Shown: positions 1-8,079 of the stretch, piece by piece
Layout: every line of letters begins with the position of its first letter
Position numbering within the stretch: the first letter of the stretch is position 1
Assembly (NCBI GenBank): GCA_028695495.1
Contig: JAQVIX010000018.1
Coordinates: 1-35,156, forward strand
Source: Candidatus Cloacimonadota bacterium
GTDB lineage: Bacteria > Cloacimonadota > Cloacimonadia > Cloacimonadales > Cloacimonadaceae
Reading direction: 5' to 3'
DNA: 35,156 nucleotides
Position numbers and translations under genes: made by a program
The notes under the pieces: model-generated
The model's database searches: none
Told to the model about the DNA's origin: nothing
Seen by the model: the letters and a program-made list of their open reading frames with translations, nothing else

Positions 1-572
1 GAGTTATTTTGATTTCCTCTATTCTTATAAGCTTTGTGTTCAATCCCTACAATATCCTGCAATATTCTTGCCACAGTGCATGATTTCCCTGATCCTGTAG
101 AGCCTACAATTGCTAAATGCTTGCTAAACAGATAATCTCCATTTACCATAAGGCTCACTTCTTTATTTACAGACAATTTCCCCATGGGGAAATCATACAT
201 TTCAGATGAAATAAATATTGAATCAATATCTTCTTGTGATGGTTTATATACAAGTTCAGTCGGCAATGGCAACAAAACGCTTCCTCGTTTAAATCTATAC
301 TTGCTTTCCAACTCCTCAATCAATGTGCCAATCGGCTGACACTCAATTATAAATTGCAGATTTTGAGGATCATCCGCGTTAAGTATTGCGCTTTTTACAT
401 TCCTTATTACTGCGAGTGTATAGTCACAGTTTCCCGTTGCAATTTTTAAGTATTTACCTATCTGAAGGAAATCTTTGGAGCCTTCAAACGTTTTCACATC
501 TTCAATTTCCACAATTATTGATTGTGGTGAACAAGACAAAACTGAACCAATTCTTTCTTCACTATCTTTCAT
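1..572 (-). CDS. HerA-type ATPase (DUF87/HAS-barrel), 3' end beyond window
   Basis: This is the N-terminal 190 residues of a HerA/FtsK-clade P-loop ATPase; the rest lies beyond base 1. The first ~140 residues are beta-rich and fit a HAS-barrel-like domain (SIFISSEMYDFPMGKLSV precedes the ATPase core). A clear Walker A, GSTGSGKS, occupies residues 157-164, after the hydrophobic strand HLAIV. The ATG at 572 is preceded by AGGAGT at good spacing. The gene overlaps the stop codon of the upstream nuclease-like gene by 11 bases, so the two are probably co-translated. HerA proteins are hexameric DNA translocases; with a partner nuclease they form HerA-NurA or the antiphage DUF4297-HerA and SIR2-HerA pairs. 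The coupling to a DUF4297-like protein points to the defence role. Walker B and the arginine finger are out of view. The region is visibly AT-rich compared with genes further right. Confidence 0.85.
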   Translation of the reverse strand, partial: MKDSEERIGSVLSCSPQSIIVEIEDVKTFEGSKDFLQIGKYLKIATGNCDYTLAVIRNVKSAILNADDPQNLQFIIECQPIGTLIEELESKYRFKRGSVLLPLPTELVYKPSQEDIDSIFISSEMYDFPMGKLSVNKEVSLMVNGDYLFSKHLAIVGSTGSGKSCTVARILQDIVGIEHKAYKNRGNQNN

Positions 573-1779
573 TGTTTACTCCTAAAACATAATTTAACTC
601 TTTAAACGATACGCCATCCAGCAAAAAAACAGATGCATCTAATTTTTTGATATTAAAACAATCTTTCCCAACTATATAAATATCATCAGGTGTTTTATCC
701 TCAAAGCAGTCTTTGTTAAATCCCCAGTTCATTATTCTGATGTCAAATTCGACTTTTCTGTCACTTTTCTTGCCAATAATCAGCGGATCTCTGAAAAGAT
801 CGTCCTTACTAAAATACCTTCCAGTATATCCATCAGCCATTTTAATGCCTGCTTTTCTGAGTCGCTCTTGTATTGTGTAAAACGTATCCATATCTGTTCT
901 TATGCAAAAAAGAGGGGTTTTCTTATGGAGCGGTTTGTGATGATATTTGTATATATAACCTTTAATGAATTTAATCACATTCTGCTCAAAATCTTCGTAG
1001 CCATCAGAATTGATTAAAAACCATCTTTCCCTTACATTAAAACTAAGATTTGTTTTTAACTGTTTGTTTAATGTATCTAAGAGTTTTTTCCTTGATATCA
1101 ACTCTTGTGTCCATCGCGTTAGCAACACTGCTTTCATATTCTTAAGTTTATCCAGTAGCATCGTTTTGGTTATAGTTCTTTCTTTTGTTATATGTTTTGT
1201 GCTTAGTGAGGCGATTAACTGAATAGAATTGGGATAGAATAAATCTTTCGCATCACTTTTTATAACTCCATTATTTTCAAACGAAGAAATGATTTGCATT
1301 TCTAATTGATCAAATGATGGACCATATTCAATCCTAAATTTTGACAAAAAGCCATTAAGATCAAAACAATCAGGAATGTCATTAATGAGATTTTTTAAAG
1401 ACTTATCCTGAGAATTAAGTATTGTTTTCACGTCATTTTCAGTTATGAACAACGTAGCAGATTTATAACCAGGGTCATGGATGAATAGAATGTATTCTAT
1501 TGTTTTATCATTGTGTTCTTGATAATGTTTCATCATTTGTAATAAAGGACTGTATATGCCGCTAAGTGTTACTTTTCTGGCAGATTCATGGTATTTACAC
1601 TGAATAGCGGTAATTCTATCATTTGTGGTAACATCAATATCTTCGATTATGCCCTCGATAGTTATAGTGGTACCATCATTAGAATTTAACACTACTAATA
1701 ACGTTTTAAGAAACTGATATAAGAATCCCTTAATCGAATAACTGGCTGTTCTAATCTTGGGTTGTCTGAGATTATTCAT
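562..1779 (-). CDS. DUF4297/Cap4-like PD-(D/E)xK nuclease-domain protein
   Basis: A 405-residue protein. Its N-terminus resembles the dsDNA-nuclease domain of DUF4297/Cap4-type defence effectors: SIKGFLYQFLKTLL (residues 15-28, the conserved GF.YQ helix), then E46-D47-I-D49, then IQCKYHE with Q60 and K62. That spacing fits a PD-(D/E)xK active site of the E/D...D...QxK kind. Residues ~190-405 resemble no domain I recognise and could be a sensor or HerA-docking region. It starts at an ATG preceded by GGAG. Its end overlaps the start of the HerA-like ATPase, and the SD of that gene lies inside this one. It begins 90 bases after the hsdM-S stop with no hairpin between them, so it could be read as part of the restriction operon. 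The likely role is DNA cleavage with HerA in an antiphage complex. The family call rests on motifs and gene context only. Confidence 0.6.
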   Translation of the reverse strand: MNNLRQPKIRTASYSIKGFLYQFLKTLLVVLNSNDGTTITIEGIIEDIDVTTNDRITAIQCKYHESARKVTLSGIYSPLLQMMKHYQEHNDKTIEYILFIHDPGYKSATLFITENDVKTILNSQDKSLKNLINDIPDCFDLNGFLSKFRIEYGPSFDQLEMQIISSFENNGVIKSDAKDLFYPNSIQLIASLSTKHITKERTITKTMLLDKLKNMKAVLLTRWTQELISRKKLLDTLNKQLKTNLSFNVRERWFLINSDGYEDFEQNVIKFIKGYIYKYHHKPLHKKTPLFCIRTDMDTFYTIQERLRKAGIKMADGYTGRYFSKDDLFRDPLIIGKKSDRKVEFDIRIMNWGFNKDCFEDKTPDDIYIVGKDCFNIKKLDASVFLLDGVSFKELNYVLGVNNER

Positions 1780-1869
1780 TCAAACCATTCTCCACGTTTT
1801 TATTATGCATAACAGGATGCTTGGAAGAAGCGTAACTATCCAAACACGTATTATTATATGTTCTTAGAA

Positions 1870-4452
1870 TTAAGTCCACATTTTCTCCATTTTGTCATTT
1901 ATCTTTTGCTTATAAGTCTTTTCTATTTCTTTTATGGTCATTATGCTATCTAATTCCTTTATCAATCCGGCTACTATCTTTTTTTGCTCGTTCATAGGGG
2001 GAAGATAAATCTTATAATCCTTAACTATTTCTTTGGGAACTCGTTTTTGACCCGCAGACCCAGTCATTAAAGGAGTTGTATGCTTATGAAAATCTACAGA
2101 TGACAGGTAAAGATAGATTATTTCGGGTAAAACTACATCCCTACACCTTAAAACATGGTATTCTGTAGATCCAAATCCCATGTTGTTTGTCAGGTTTTTG
2201 ATTATGCCGATCTTCCCATTTTCAAAGCAAGGTGTGATCTTCGCTAATAACACATCCTCATTAGTAAATTGAGTATATCCTTTTCTCTTTACATCACCTA
2301 TTGTAATCGTATTCTGTGGAGTAGCATAAATACAATTTATTTCTAAATCAGTCATTGGTAAGAAACCAACAACAGTCTCATCTTCTATCATCTCCAAGGC
2401 TTTAAACATCGGATTAAACTCTACTATGTCTCCAAGTTTCACTATCTCCCACTTTGGATCAATCTCAATCTTGGGTTTCCAGTTATCAATTACCATGCGG
2501 GCGCCATCAATGATTTTTTGGTATGAATCTAATTCTGCTACGATTTCTTCTTGGGCGGAAAGGGGTGGGAGCGGGATTTTGATTGATTCAAAACTTGTTT
2601 TTGATACCTCTTTATATGTGCCGCCAGTTCCAAGAGATTCTAATAATCTTTTCATTCCACGCATCATATATGCCAAATATCTATAATTCAAGATTTCGGG
2701 ATTCTTAACAATTAGGTTTTTGAACCCTTGGTTTGTTGCAACAGGTTTAATGTTTATAGCAACTCTTCCAATGGATGCTCTTGATGAAACAAGAACAGTG
2801 TTTACAGGTAATAGCTTAGCTGAGGATGATTTCAAGCCTTCTTTAGTAATCTGTCTTTCAGTGCTATTTATTTCACTTACATACTCTGTAGCTGGCAAAT
2901 CAACTAAAGTGACCCAATCAATTTCTCCGTTCCAGAATGATTCGTTTTTTGTGTCTGGTGTACCGCCTGACACAATCTCCGCAACCTCGCCCAAGTTCAC
3001 CATTTCAAATACAGTGCTATTTTTTCCCTTTTCCTCATACCTCCCCGCACTCAAATTATAATCCCCACTCTCCGCCAGCCTGCTCTTTTCCACCAGGCTT
3101 ATTCTCTCATCCTTGCAGGTGAAATCTTCATTTCTCTGCACCGCTTTTTTGTAGGCTTGTGCAATGGCAAAGATATCCGGCAGGTCATTTTCAGCAATCG
3201 CTTTGCGTTGGGCACCCAGGTTATAGCCATCGTTATTTACCTTGCAAAAGATGATCTTATCCGTTTTGCGAGCTATGGATTTATCCAGCCAGAGGATGGA
3301 AGTTTTTACGCCGCTATAGGGATTGAATACGCCATTGGGCAGGGAGATTACGCCTACCAAATAGTTTCCTTCCACCAAGGTTTTTCTCAGTTCTTTATAT
3401 GCCTTTCCGCTTTGGAAGATAATCCCTTCGGGCACGATCACCCCCGCTTTGCCATTTGCCGTCAGGTGCTCTAAGATATAATCCACAAAAAGCACTTCGC
3501 TGCGTTTGGATTTGATGGTAAAGCGATTATGCGGCACGATGCCACCTTTGGGCGTCATAAAGGGGGGATTTGCTAAGATTACACTTGCGTGTTCGCTCCA
3601 GCGGTCATCGCGGGTCAAGGTATCATATTCATGGATTTTGGGCGTGCTAAAGCCATGCAGATACATATTTACCAAGGAAAGGCGTACCATTTCAAAGGCG
3701 ATATCGTAGCCTACGATGTTTTGATGCAGATATTCCCGCTGGTTGGGGTTCATTTTTTCGCCGCGGTAGTTTTTACCATTGATTACCAGTTCATCCAAAT
3801 CCTTGCCACTTATAGCAAAGCTATGTGGTTCTTTTTGGGGATTATAGTTTGCGCTATTGTTTTTGAGGATGTGTTTATAGGCAGAGATCAAAAAGCCAGC
3901 GGTGCCGCAGGCGGGGTCCAGGATGCTATCATCCTTTTGGGGGTCCACAAGCGCTACGATAAAATCTATAATATGGCGGGGGGTGCGAAATTGCCCGGCA
4001 TCCCCCTGCGAACCTAAGATTGCCAATAGATACTCAAAGGCATCTCCCAATTTTTCGCTATGGTCGTAAGTAAACTCATTGATTGCCGAGAGGAAGAGCC
4101 GCAGGGTGGCGGGATCGCGATAGGGCAAAAAGGCGTTTTTGAAGATATCGCGAAAGAGGGTGGGGATTTCGGTATTGGTGGGAATTTTGCCAAGTGCTTC
4201 CTGATAAAGAATCACGCGCCCTTCGCCGCTTAGCTCTGGCGCAAAGAGTTTGTTCCAGGCATATTTGGCATATTCTCCGGTAAAATACTGGGGATTCCCG
4301 CCCATTTCCACGCTTTCGCTATCCATGTCGTACATGAATTTATAGATGAGCGCCACGGTGATTTGCTCCACCTGCGAGCTGGGCACGGGCACCTTGCCCA
4401 CCAGGATGTCGCGGGCATCATCTATTTTCTTTTTGGTTTCTTTATCTAACAC
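1870..4452 (-). CDS. Type I restriction-modification HsdM-HsdS fusion
   Basis: A single 860-residue chain joins a type I N6-adenine methyltransferase to a two-TRD specificity subunit. Residues ~1-470 are HsdM: helical N-terminal domain, SAM motif I DPACGTAGF at 179-187, and catalytic NPPF at 295-298. Residues ~483-640 form the first target-recognition half, ending in the typical IKIPLPPLSAQEEIV and a helical spacer (DSYQKIIDGARMVIDNW). Residues ~668-850 form the second half, with YKIYLPPMNEQKKIV and another helix. HsdM alone is usually ~500 residues and HsdS ~400, so this is a full-length fusion. The start is GTG (rc of 4450-4452) with AAGGA upstream, 10 bases after hsdR. It methylates a bipartite target and gives specificity to the HsdR complex. 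The TRD-coding parts are AT-rich compared with the M part and the central conserved spacer. Confidence 0.92.
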   Translation of the reverse strand: MLDKETKKKIDDARDILVGKVPVPSSQVEQITVALIYKFMYDMDSESVEMGGNPQYFTGEYAKYAWNKLFAPELSGEGRVILYQEALGKIPTNTEIPTLFRDIFKNAFLPYRDPATLRLFLSAINEFTYDHSEKLGDAFEYLLAILGSQGDAGQFRTPRHIIDFIVALVDPQKDDSILDPACGTAGFLISAYKHILKNNSANYNPQKEPHSFAISGKDLDELVINGKNYRGEKMNPNQREYLHQNIVGYDIAFEMVRLSLVNMYLHGFSTPKIHEYDTLTRDDRWSEHASVILANPPFMTPKGGIVPHNRFTIKSKRSEVLFVDYILEHLTANGKAGVIVPEGIIFQSGKAYKELRKTLVEGNYLVGVISLPNGVFNPYSGVKTSILWLDKSIARKTDKIIFCKVNNDGYNLGAQRKAIAENDLPDIFAIAQAYKKAVQRNEDFTCKDERISLVEKSRLAESGDYNLSAGRYEEKGKNSTVFEMVNLGEVAEIVSGGTPDTKNESFWNGEIDWVTLVDLPATEYVSEINSTERQITKEGLKSSSAKLLPVNTVLVSSRASIGRVAINIKPVATNQGFKNLIVKNPEILNYRYLAYMMRGMKRLLESLGTGGTYKEVSKTSFESIKIPLPPLSAQEEIVAELDSYQKIIDGARMVIDNWKPKIEIDPKWEIVKLGDIVEFNPMFKALEMIEDETVVGFLPMTDLEINCIYATPQNTITIGDVKRKGYTQFTNEDVLLAKITPCFENGKIGIIKNLTNNMGFGSTEYHVLRCRDVVLPEIIYLYLSSVDFHKHTTPLMTGSAGQKRVPKEIVKDYKIYLPPMNEQKKIVAGLIKELDSIMTIKEIEKTYKQKINDKMEKMWT

Positions 4453-4462
4453 AGGTATTTCC

Positions 4463-6985
4463 TTATCTGTAAGTATTTATATTTACATAGTCTTTGATGT
4501 ATTCGGGGATGCTTTCCCGCCAATCTGCTGCCACTGCGCGGAGGTCTTGCATGCCAAATTTGGGATAGGTGTTTAGCTTGGCGTAGCTTTTGTCGTCTAT
4601 GATATTTTGCAAATCCTTATCTGTAATATAGGCTTTGAAATAGTATTTTAGCGCAGGGATATTGTCGTTTCCGGTGGGGCGCATAATGGTGATGAACTTC
4701 TTGAATTCCCCTTCCAAAAGCTCTTCTTTGCTTTTGAAGCCGGGGATGAAGCCAAAGATTTTTTCCACAATTTCCCTAAGGCTCACGCGCCGATCCAAGG
4801 GGATGGCTTTGCGGAGTTTATCCAGTGTAAAATAATCTTCGGGGCGATTGATGAGAGTGCCATTGATATAATCTTCCACAAAATCCCAATTGCCTTCCTG
4901 AACGCCTTTTTGGATGATGCGGTCGTTTTTCACCTGCTCTTCAAATCTTTGAAACAGCATTCTATCCACGCGCATACCGTTTTCGGGTATTTGCCTTTGC
5001 TCCATTGTTTTTAAGGGGTCTGGAGTATATATTTCGGCGCCGTCTATTTTCACTTCCTGTGGGCGGTCGGCTGCGCTGGATTCGCCGGAAGGCTCTGCCG
5101 GCAGCGTCAGCACCCGGTCGTAATCGTATTTCTCTTCAAAGTATTCGCACACGGCAAAGAAATCGAAAATCATGTAATGCTCTTTTACTTTGTCCAGATG
5201 CCGGGCTTTGAGGGCAGGGTCTATGATCTCCTGGCTAAAATTGTGGCGACGGGTGCCTCTACCTTTGATCTGCACAAATTCCGAAGGGGAAAAGATGGGA
5301 CGCATCAGGCAGATATTTAAGAGGTCTGTACAATCGTAGCCGGTGGTCATCATGCCTACGGTTACGCATACGCGGGTTTTGGAGCTACGGTAATCTTCTA
5401 TAAAGTTTCCACGTCCGGAAAGATTGTTATTGGAAAAATTGATGGTCATTTGCTGGGCATCCGGCACTAATGAGGTCACCTGAATGGCAAAATCCGAATT
5501 GTATTTATCCGGATACATTTCATCTGCCATTTTGTTCAGGATTTGGGTGATTTTGGCGGCGTGTTTTTGGCTAACGGCAAAGATGATGCTTTTGCCTATT
5601 TCGCTGCTAATGGGGTCTCGCAAGGCGTTTTCCAAAAAGACCTTGCAAATGGTGATATTGGTGCGATGCGAAAAGAAGCGTTTTTCATAATCCCGTTCGC
5701 GAAAATATACTGTGTCAAAATCGTGTTCCTGATCTTTTACAATATATTCAAAGCCTTCATCCGAAAGCAGCTTTGTGGATACATCCGTACGGGCATCTAC
5801 TACAATGGGATTTACCAGATAGCCATCCCTTACGCCATCTACCAGGGAATAGCGGAAAGTAGGTTCCCCGCTTTTACAGCCAAAGGTTTCGTAAGTATCC
5901 ATCAGTAATCTGCGTTCTATATCGCGGGGGCTGTGCGCTTCGGGGTCTCTATTTTTCAAATAATCTTTGGGCGTGGCGGTAAGCCCCAGCTTGTAGCCCA
6001 CAAAATATTCAAATACGGCGCGTGCATTTCCGCCAATGCTGCGATGCGCTTCGTCTGAGATCACCAAATCAAAATCTGTGGGGCTAAACAGCTCTTTATA
6101 TTTATCTGCGATGATCAGGCTTTGCACAGTGGAGATCAGGATTTGAGCTTTGTGCCAGTCAGTCCGATTATCTTTGTAAATCATGGCTGTATAATCGTTG
6201 CTCAGATACTTTACCATGTTTTTATAGGCTTGATTTTCCAGCTCTAAGCGGTCCACCAAAAATAGCACGCGGTGGGCATTGCCGGTTCTGAGAAATAGCT
6301 TGATAATTGCCGCCGAAACTAAGGTCTTGCCGGTGCCGGTTGCCATCTCAAACAAAAAGCGGTTTTGCTTTTTTCTTACCGCGTTTTGGATGGATTCTAC
6401 AGCTTGCACCTGATAATTTCTCAAAAGGCTGAGGCCGTATTTTTTAAGATAATCGTCTCTAAGCAGGGGGTCATGAAAATCCGGATCAAGGTCGTAATCG
6501 CTTCTTTGACTGCTGGCGATATAGCCGGAACAGATTATCTCATTGACCAAAGCCTGGGGATTGGGCTGGTAATTTACATAACTCTCCATGGACAAAGGGC
6601 TGGGAAAGCTGGTAATAATGTAGGGGTTGCCCTGCAAGGTATCCCAAAAATAATGTAAATTGCCGTTGGAGAGGATGATAAAGCGACAATTTTGGGCTTT
6701 GGCATAAGTGCGGGCTTGTTCTTTGCCAAAGAGGGGGTCGTGTTTTTCGCTTTTGGCTTCCAATACAATGAGGGGGTGAGAACGCTCATCAATAAGTAAA
6801 AAATCTATAAAACCACTCTTGGTCTTTTCAAAATCGTTGCCATACTCGTTTATCTGAGTTTGGCTTAGCTTGATGTGGTTTTCCAATACAATATTGGCTT
6901 TGAGGGCGCCTTCATCAAAGAATCTCCATCCGGCTTCTTTGAGTAGCTCGTTTATCTTGATGCGGGCATTTGCTTCTTTTTGCAT
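4463..6985 (-). CDS. hsdR: Type I restriction endonuclease subunit R
   Basis: An 840-residue ATP-dependent translocase/endonuclease subunit. The N-terminal nuclease domain has D61 (GFIDFLLI) and the E77-A-K79 motif in LIVLEAKSEKHD. The SF2 motor follows: RNYQVQAVESIQ (Q-motif region, ~189-200), Walker A ATGTGKT at 215-221, DEAH at 311-314, GLTATP at 334-339, and a second RecA-like lobe with GYDCTDLLNICLMRP and QIKGRGTR. The C-terminal ~200 residues fit an EcoEI-type R C-domain. The ATG at 6985 has GAGG about 9 bases upstream. It is the first gene of the block, and hsdM-S follows after 10 bases. It cuts unmethylated DNA after translocation when assembled with the fused M-S subunit. All key motifs are present, so it looks active. 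Confidence 0.93.
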   Translation of the reverse strand: MQKEANARIKINELLKEAGWRFFDEGALKANIVLENHIKLSQTQINEYGNDFEKTKSGFIDFLLIDERSHPLIVLEAKSEKHDPLFGKEQARTYAKAQNCRFIILSNGNLHYFWDTLQGNPYIITSFPSPLSMESYVNYQPNPQALVNEIICSGYIASSQRSDYDLDPDFHDPLLRDDYLKKYGLSLLRNYQVQAVESIQNAVRKKQNRFLFEMATGTGKTLVSAAIIKLFLRTGNAHRVLFLVDRLELENQAYKNMVKYLSNDYTAMIYKDNRTDWHKAQILISTVQSLIIADKYKELFSPTDFDLVISDEAHRSIGGNARAVFEYFVGYKLGLTATPKDYLKNRDPEAHSPRDIERRLLMDTYETFGCKSGEPTFRYSLVDGVRDGYLVNPIVVDARTDVSTKLLSDEGFEYIVKDQEHDFDTVYFRERDYEKRFFSHRTNITICKVFLENALRDPISSEIGKSIIFAVSQKHAAKITQILNKMADEMYPDKYNSDFAIQVTSLVPDAQQMTINFSNNNLSGRGNFIEDYRSSKTRVCVTVGMMTTGYDCTDLLNICLMRPIFSPSEFVQIKGRGTRRHNFSQEIIDPALKARHLDKVKEHYMIFDFFAVCEYFEEKYDYDRVLTLPAEPSGESSAADRPQEVKIDGAEIYTPDPLKTMEQRQIPENGMRVDRMLFQRFEEQVKNDRIIQKGVQEGNWDFVEDYINGTLINRPEDYFTLDKLRKAIPLDRRVSLREIVEKIFGFIPGFKSKEELLEGEFKKFITIMRPTGNDNIPALKYYFKAYITDKDLQNIIDDKSYAKLNTYPKFGMQDLRAVAADWRESIPEYIKDYVNINTYR

Positions 6986-7197
6986 AATAATACCTCGGCT
7001 TTTTAGTGAGCGGGTGTTTTATAGGGTTATTGCGCTACAAAACGCCAGTTCAATAAGGTTATCATCTTCGCTCCAAAGTTTATTTATTTGTTTGAATGCA
7101 AAGGTGTTGCGCTGGGTTCAAAGTGTGTAAGGCACGCCATTTTGCATCTGGAACCAGCTTTGAAATTTGCTTTTTAATCGTCAAGGATTATTTTTGG
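6986..7197. other. 5' region of hsdR, no gene seen
   Basis: This AT-rich stretch must carry the hsdR promoter on the minus strand. A TATAAA lies near 7018-7024, but I could not pair it with a convincing -35 at normal spacing. No ORF with an SD and no RNA gene was recognised. Confidence 0.4.
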
Positions 7198-7277
7198 CTC
7201 ACTTTAAAACTTGGCGGGTAGCCATCGAATATATTGGATGCGATTATTTCTCGAAATGATGGCATCCTACCAGTCTT
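7198..7277 (+). repeat. Dispersed repeat R1, copy 1
   Basis: An ~80 bp stretch (core GGGTAGCCATCGAATATATT, then GATGCGATTATTTC and GAAATGATGGCATCCTA) recurs nearly unchanged at 11917-11998 in the same orientation. Both copies are the left end of a larger repeat field. This copy runs directly into the MITE-like element. It is non-coding as far as I can see. Confidence 0.85.
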
Positions 7278-7520
7278 GAGACTGTCCATAAATGCCAAAA
7301 CCAAACACGATATCTAACGAAACGGGAGTGTAGGGGCGCAAGGTTTTGCGCCCGCTTTTAACAAAGCGTGCGCGCAGCGCACACCGTAATAAATTGATAC
7401 ATAATCCGTAATGCTTACCTGTTGTGGGAATATTTCGGCGGGTTCAAGGCATTGAACCCCTACATATCAGGTGTGGATATTTCTTGTTGTTGTGTTATTT
7501 GCGTATTACTGGACATCCTC
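7278..7520 (+). mobile_element. MITE-like element, copy A (243 bp)
   Basis: Begins GAGACTGTCC and ends GGACATCCTC, degenerate versions of the GAGGCTGTCC/GGACAGCCTC terminal inverted repeats of copies C and D. Inside are nested inverted repeats: GTGTAGGGG against CCCCTACAT, a GGGCGCAA/TTGCGCCC hairpin, a GTGCGC/GCGCAC palindrome and GGGTTCAA/TTGAACCC. There is no ORF of transposase size, so it would need a transposase in trans. No target duplication was evident at the edges. Confidence 0.75.
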
Positions 7521-7530
7521 TTAGCGGTTC

Positions 7531-7756
7531 AGGTAGCCTAGGGTGATCGTGCCCCAATTTTCGCAAACTCATATTGGGGCACTAAGGTCTGGGCTAGCTA
7601 AACCATTGTCCCTAACGGGACAAGACCTTTACACAGCTTGAATATGAAGCCATCTTAGGCTTCATTTTTTTCCGTATTGGCTCATTGTCTTTTTTCTTTA
7701 CCCACTAGATTTGAAAGAGAGCCTTATTTTTGGCTTCGCTGCGCTCAGCAAATGAA
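7531..7756 (+). repeat. Long direct repeat (P1 stem-loop plus R3), copy 1
   Basis: Bases 7541-7756 match 12231-12446 nearly base for base over 216 bp. The left part is a P1 stem-loop: GTGCCCCAAT pairs perfectly with ATTGGGGCAC around the loop TCGCAAACTCAT. Then come a small TGTCCC/GGGACA palindrome and a hairpin followed by seven T. The left edge AGGTAGCCTAGGGTG looks like the reverse complement of the usual right edge of P1, as if two inverted copies had recombined. Confidence 0.85.
7645..7671 (+). terminator. Terminator-like hairpin inside repeat R3, copy 1
   Basis: TGAAGCC pairs with GGCTTCA across a 6-base loop and is followed by seven T on the plus strand. It has the shape of an intrinsic terminator but follows no plus-strand gene here; it is carried by the repeat. 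Confidence 0.5.
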
Positions 7757-7860
7757 TGGTGAACAATGAATGATGAATGATGAATGGTGAATGATGAACA
7801 ATGAATGATGAATGATGAATGGTGAATGATGAACAATGAATGATGAATGATGAATGATGA
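7754..7860 (+). repeat. Tandem ATGAATG/ATGATGA array
   Basis: About 105 bp of irregular 7-base units (AATGAATG, ATGATGA, with GGTGA and ACA variants), with a higher-order period of ~40 bp in which AATGGTGAATGATGAACAAT recurs. A shorter version follows the same R3 repeat at 12440-12471. The regular phase leaves frames open on both strands, which creates false ORFs. Confidence 0.85.
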
Positions 7861-7921
7861 AGGTATTGCTCGCAGGCTCGCAATGGTTTATTAGAAGCTG
7901 GCGCATGGTGCGTGGAGCTTG
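7861..7921 (+). repeat. Dispersed repeat R4 (CGCAGGCTCGCAATGG), copy 1
   Basis: GGTATTGCTCGCAGGCTCGC followed by AATGGTTTATTAGAAG occurs here and at 11880-11916 and 12472-12532. In two of the three copies it is the right end of the repeat field. It is non-coding. Confidence 0.75.
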
Positions 7922-7948
7922 GCAGACGAATTACCGCCCGGGCGCAGC

Positions 7949-8026
7949 CCTGCCACCTGCTACCTGCCACCTGCAACCTGGCGAAGCGCAGCCCTGCCAC
8001 CTGCGACCTGCCACCCGCCACCTTGC
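7949..8026 (+). repeat. CTGCCACC minisatellite-like array
   Basis: Irregular 8-base units (CTGCCACC, CTGCAACC, CTGCGACC) are interrupted by GCGAAGCGCAGCC. Similar arrays occur at 10506-10534 and, on the other strand, at 28197-28219. The array abuts the terminator of the gene to the right. Confidence 0.75.
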
Positions 8027-8058
8027 AAAAAAAATGGGCAGAACCGCATTCTGCCCAT
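8027..8058 (-). terminator. Intrinsic terminator of the CGYC surface protein gene
   Basis: On the minus strand ATGGGCAGAATGCGGTTCTG is completed by CCCAT and then eight T. This is a strong stem starting ~22 bases after the stop codon of the 8080-9966 gene. Confidence 0.9.
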
Positions 8059-8079
8059 CTATTATTTTTTTTTACTATA

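Noticed and set aside
7754-7860. CRISPR-like array
   Set aside because: Units are 7 bases with no unique spacers of constant length; it is a simple tandem repeat, and no cas gene is present.
7698-8021. Minus-strand open frame rich in HHSSFI repeats
   Set aside because: It is the translation of the ATGATGA tandem array and the CTGCCACC array; the same pseudo-protein tail appears at 12386-12728 only because R3 is repeated.
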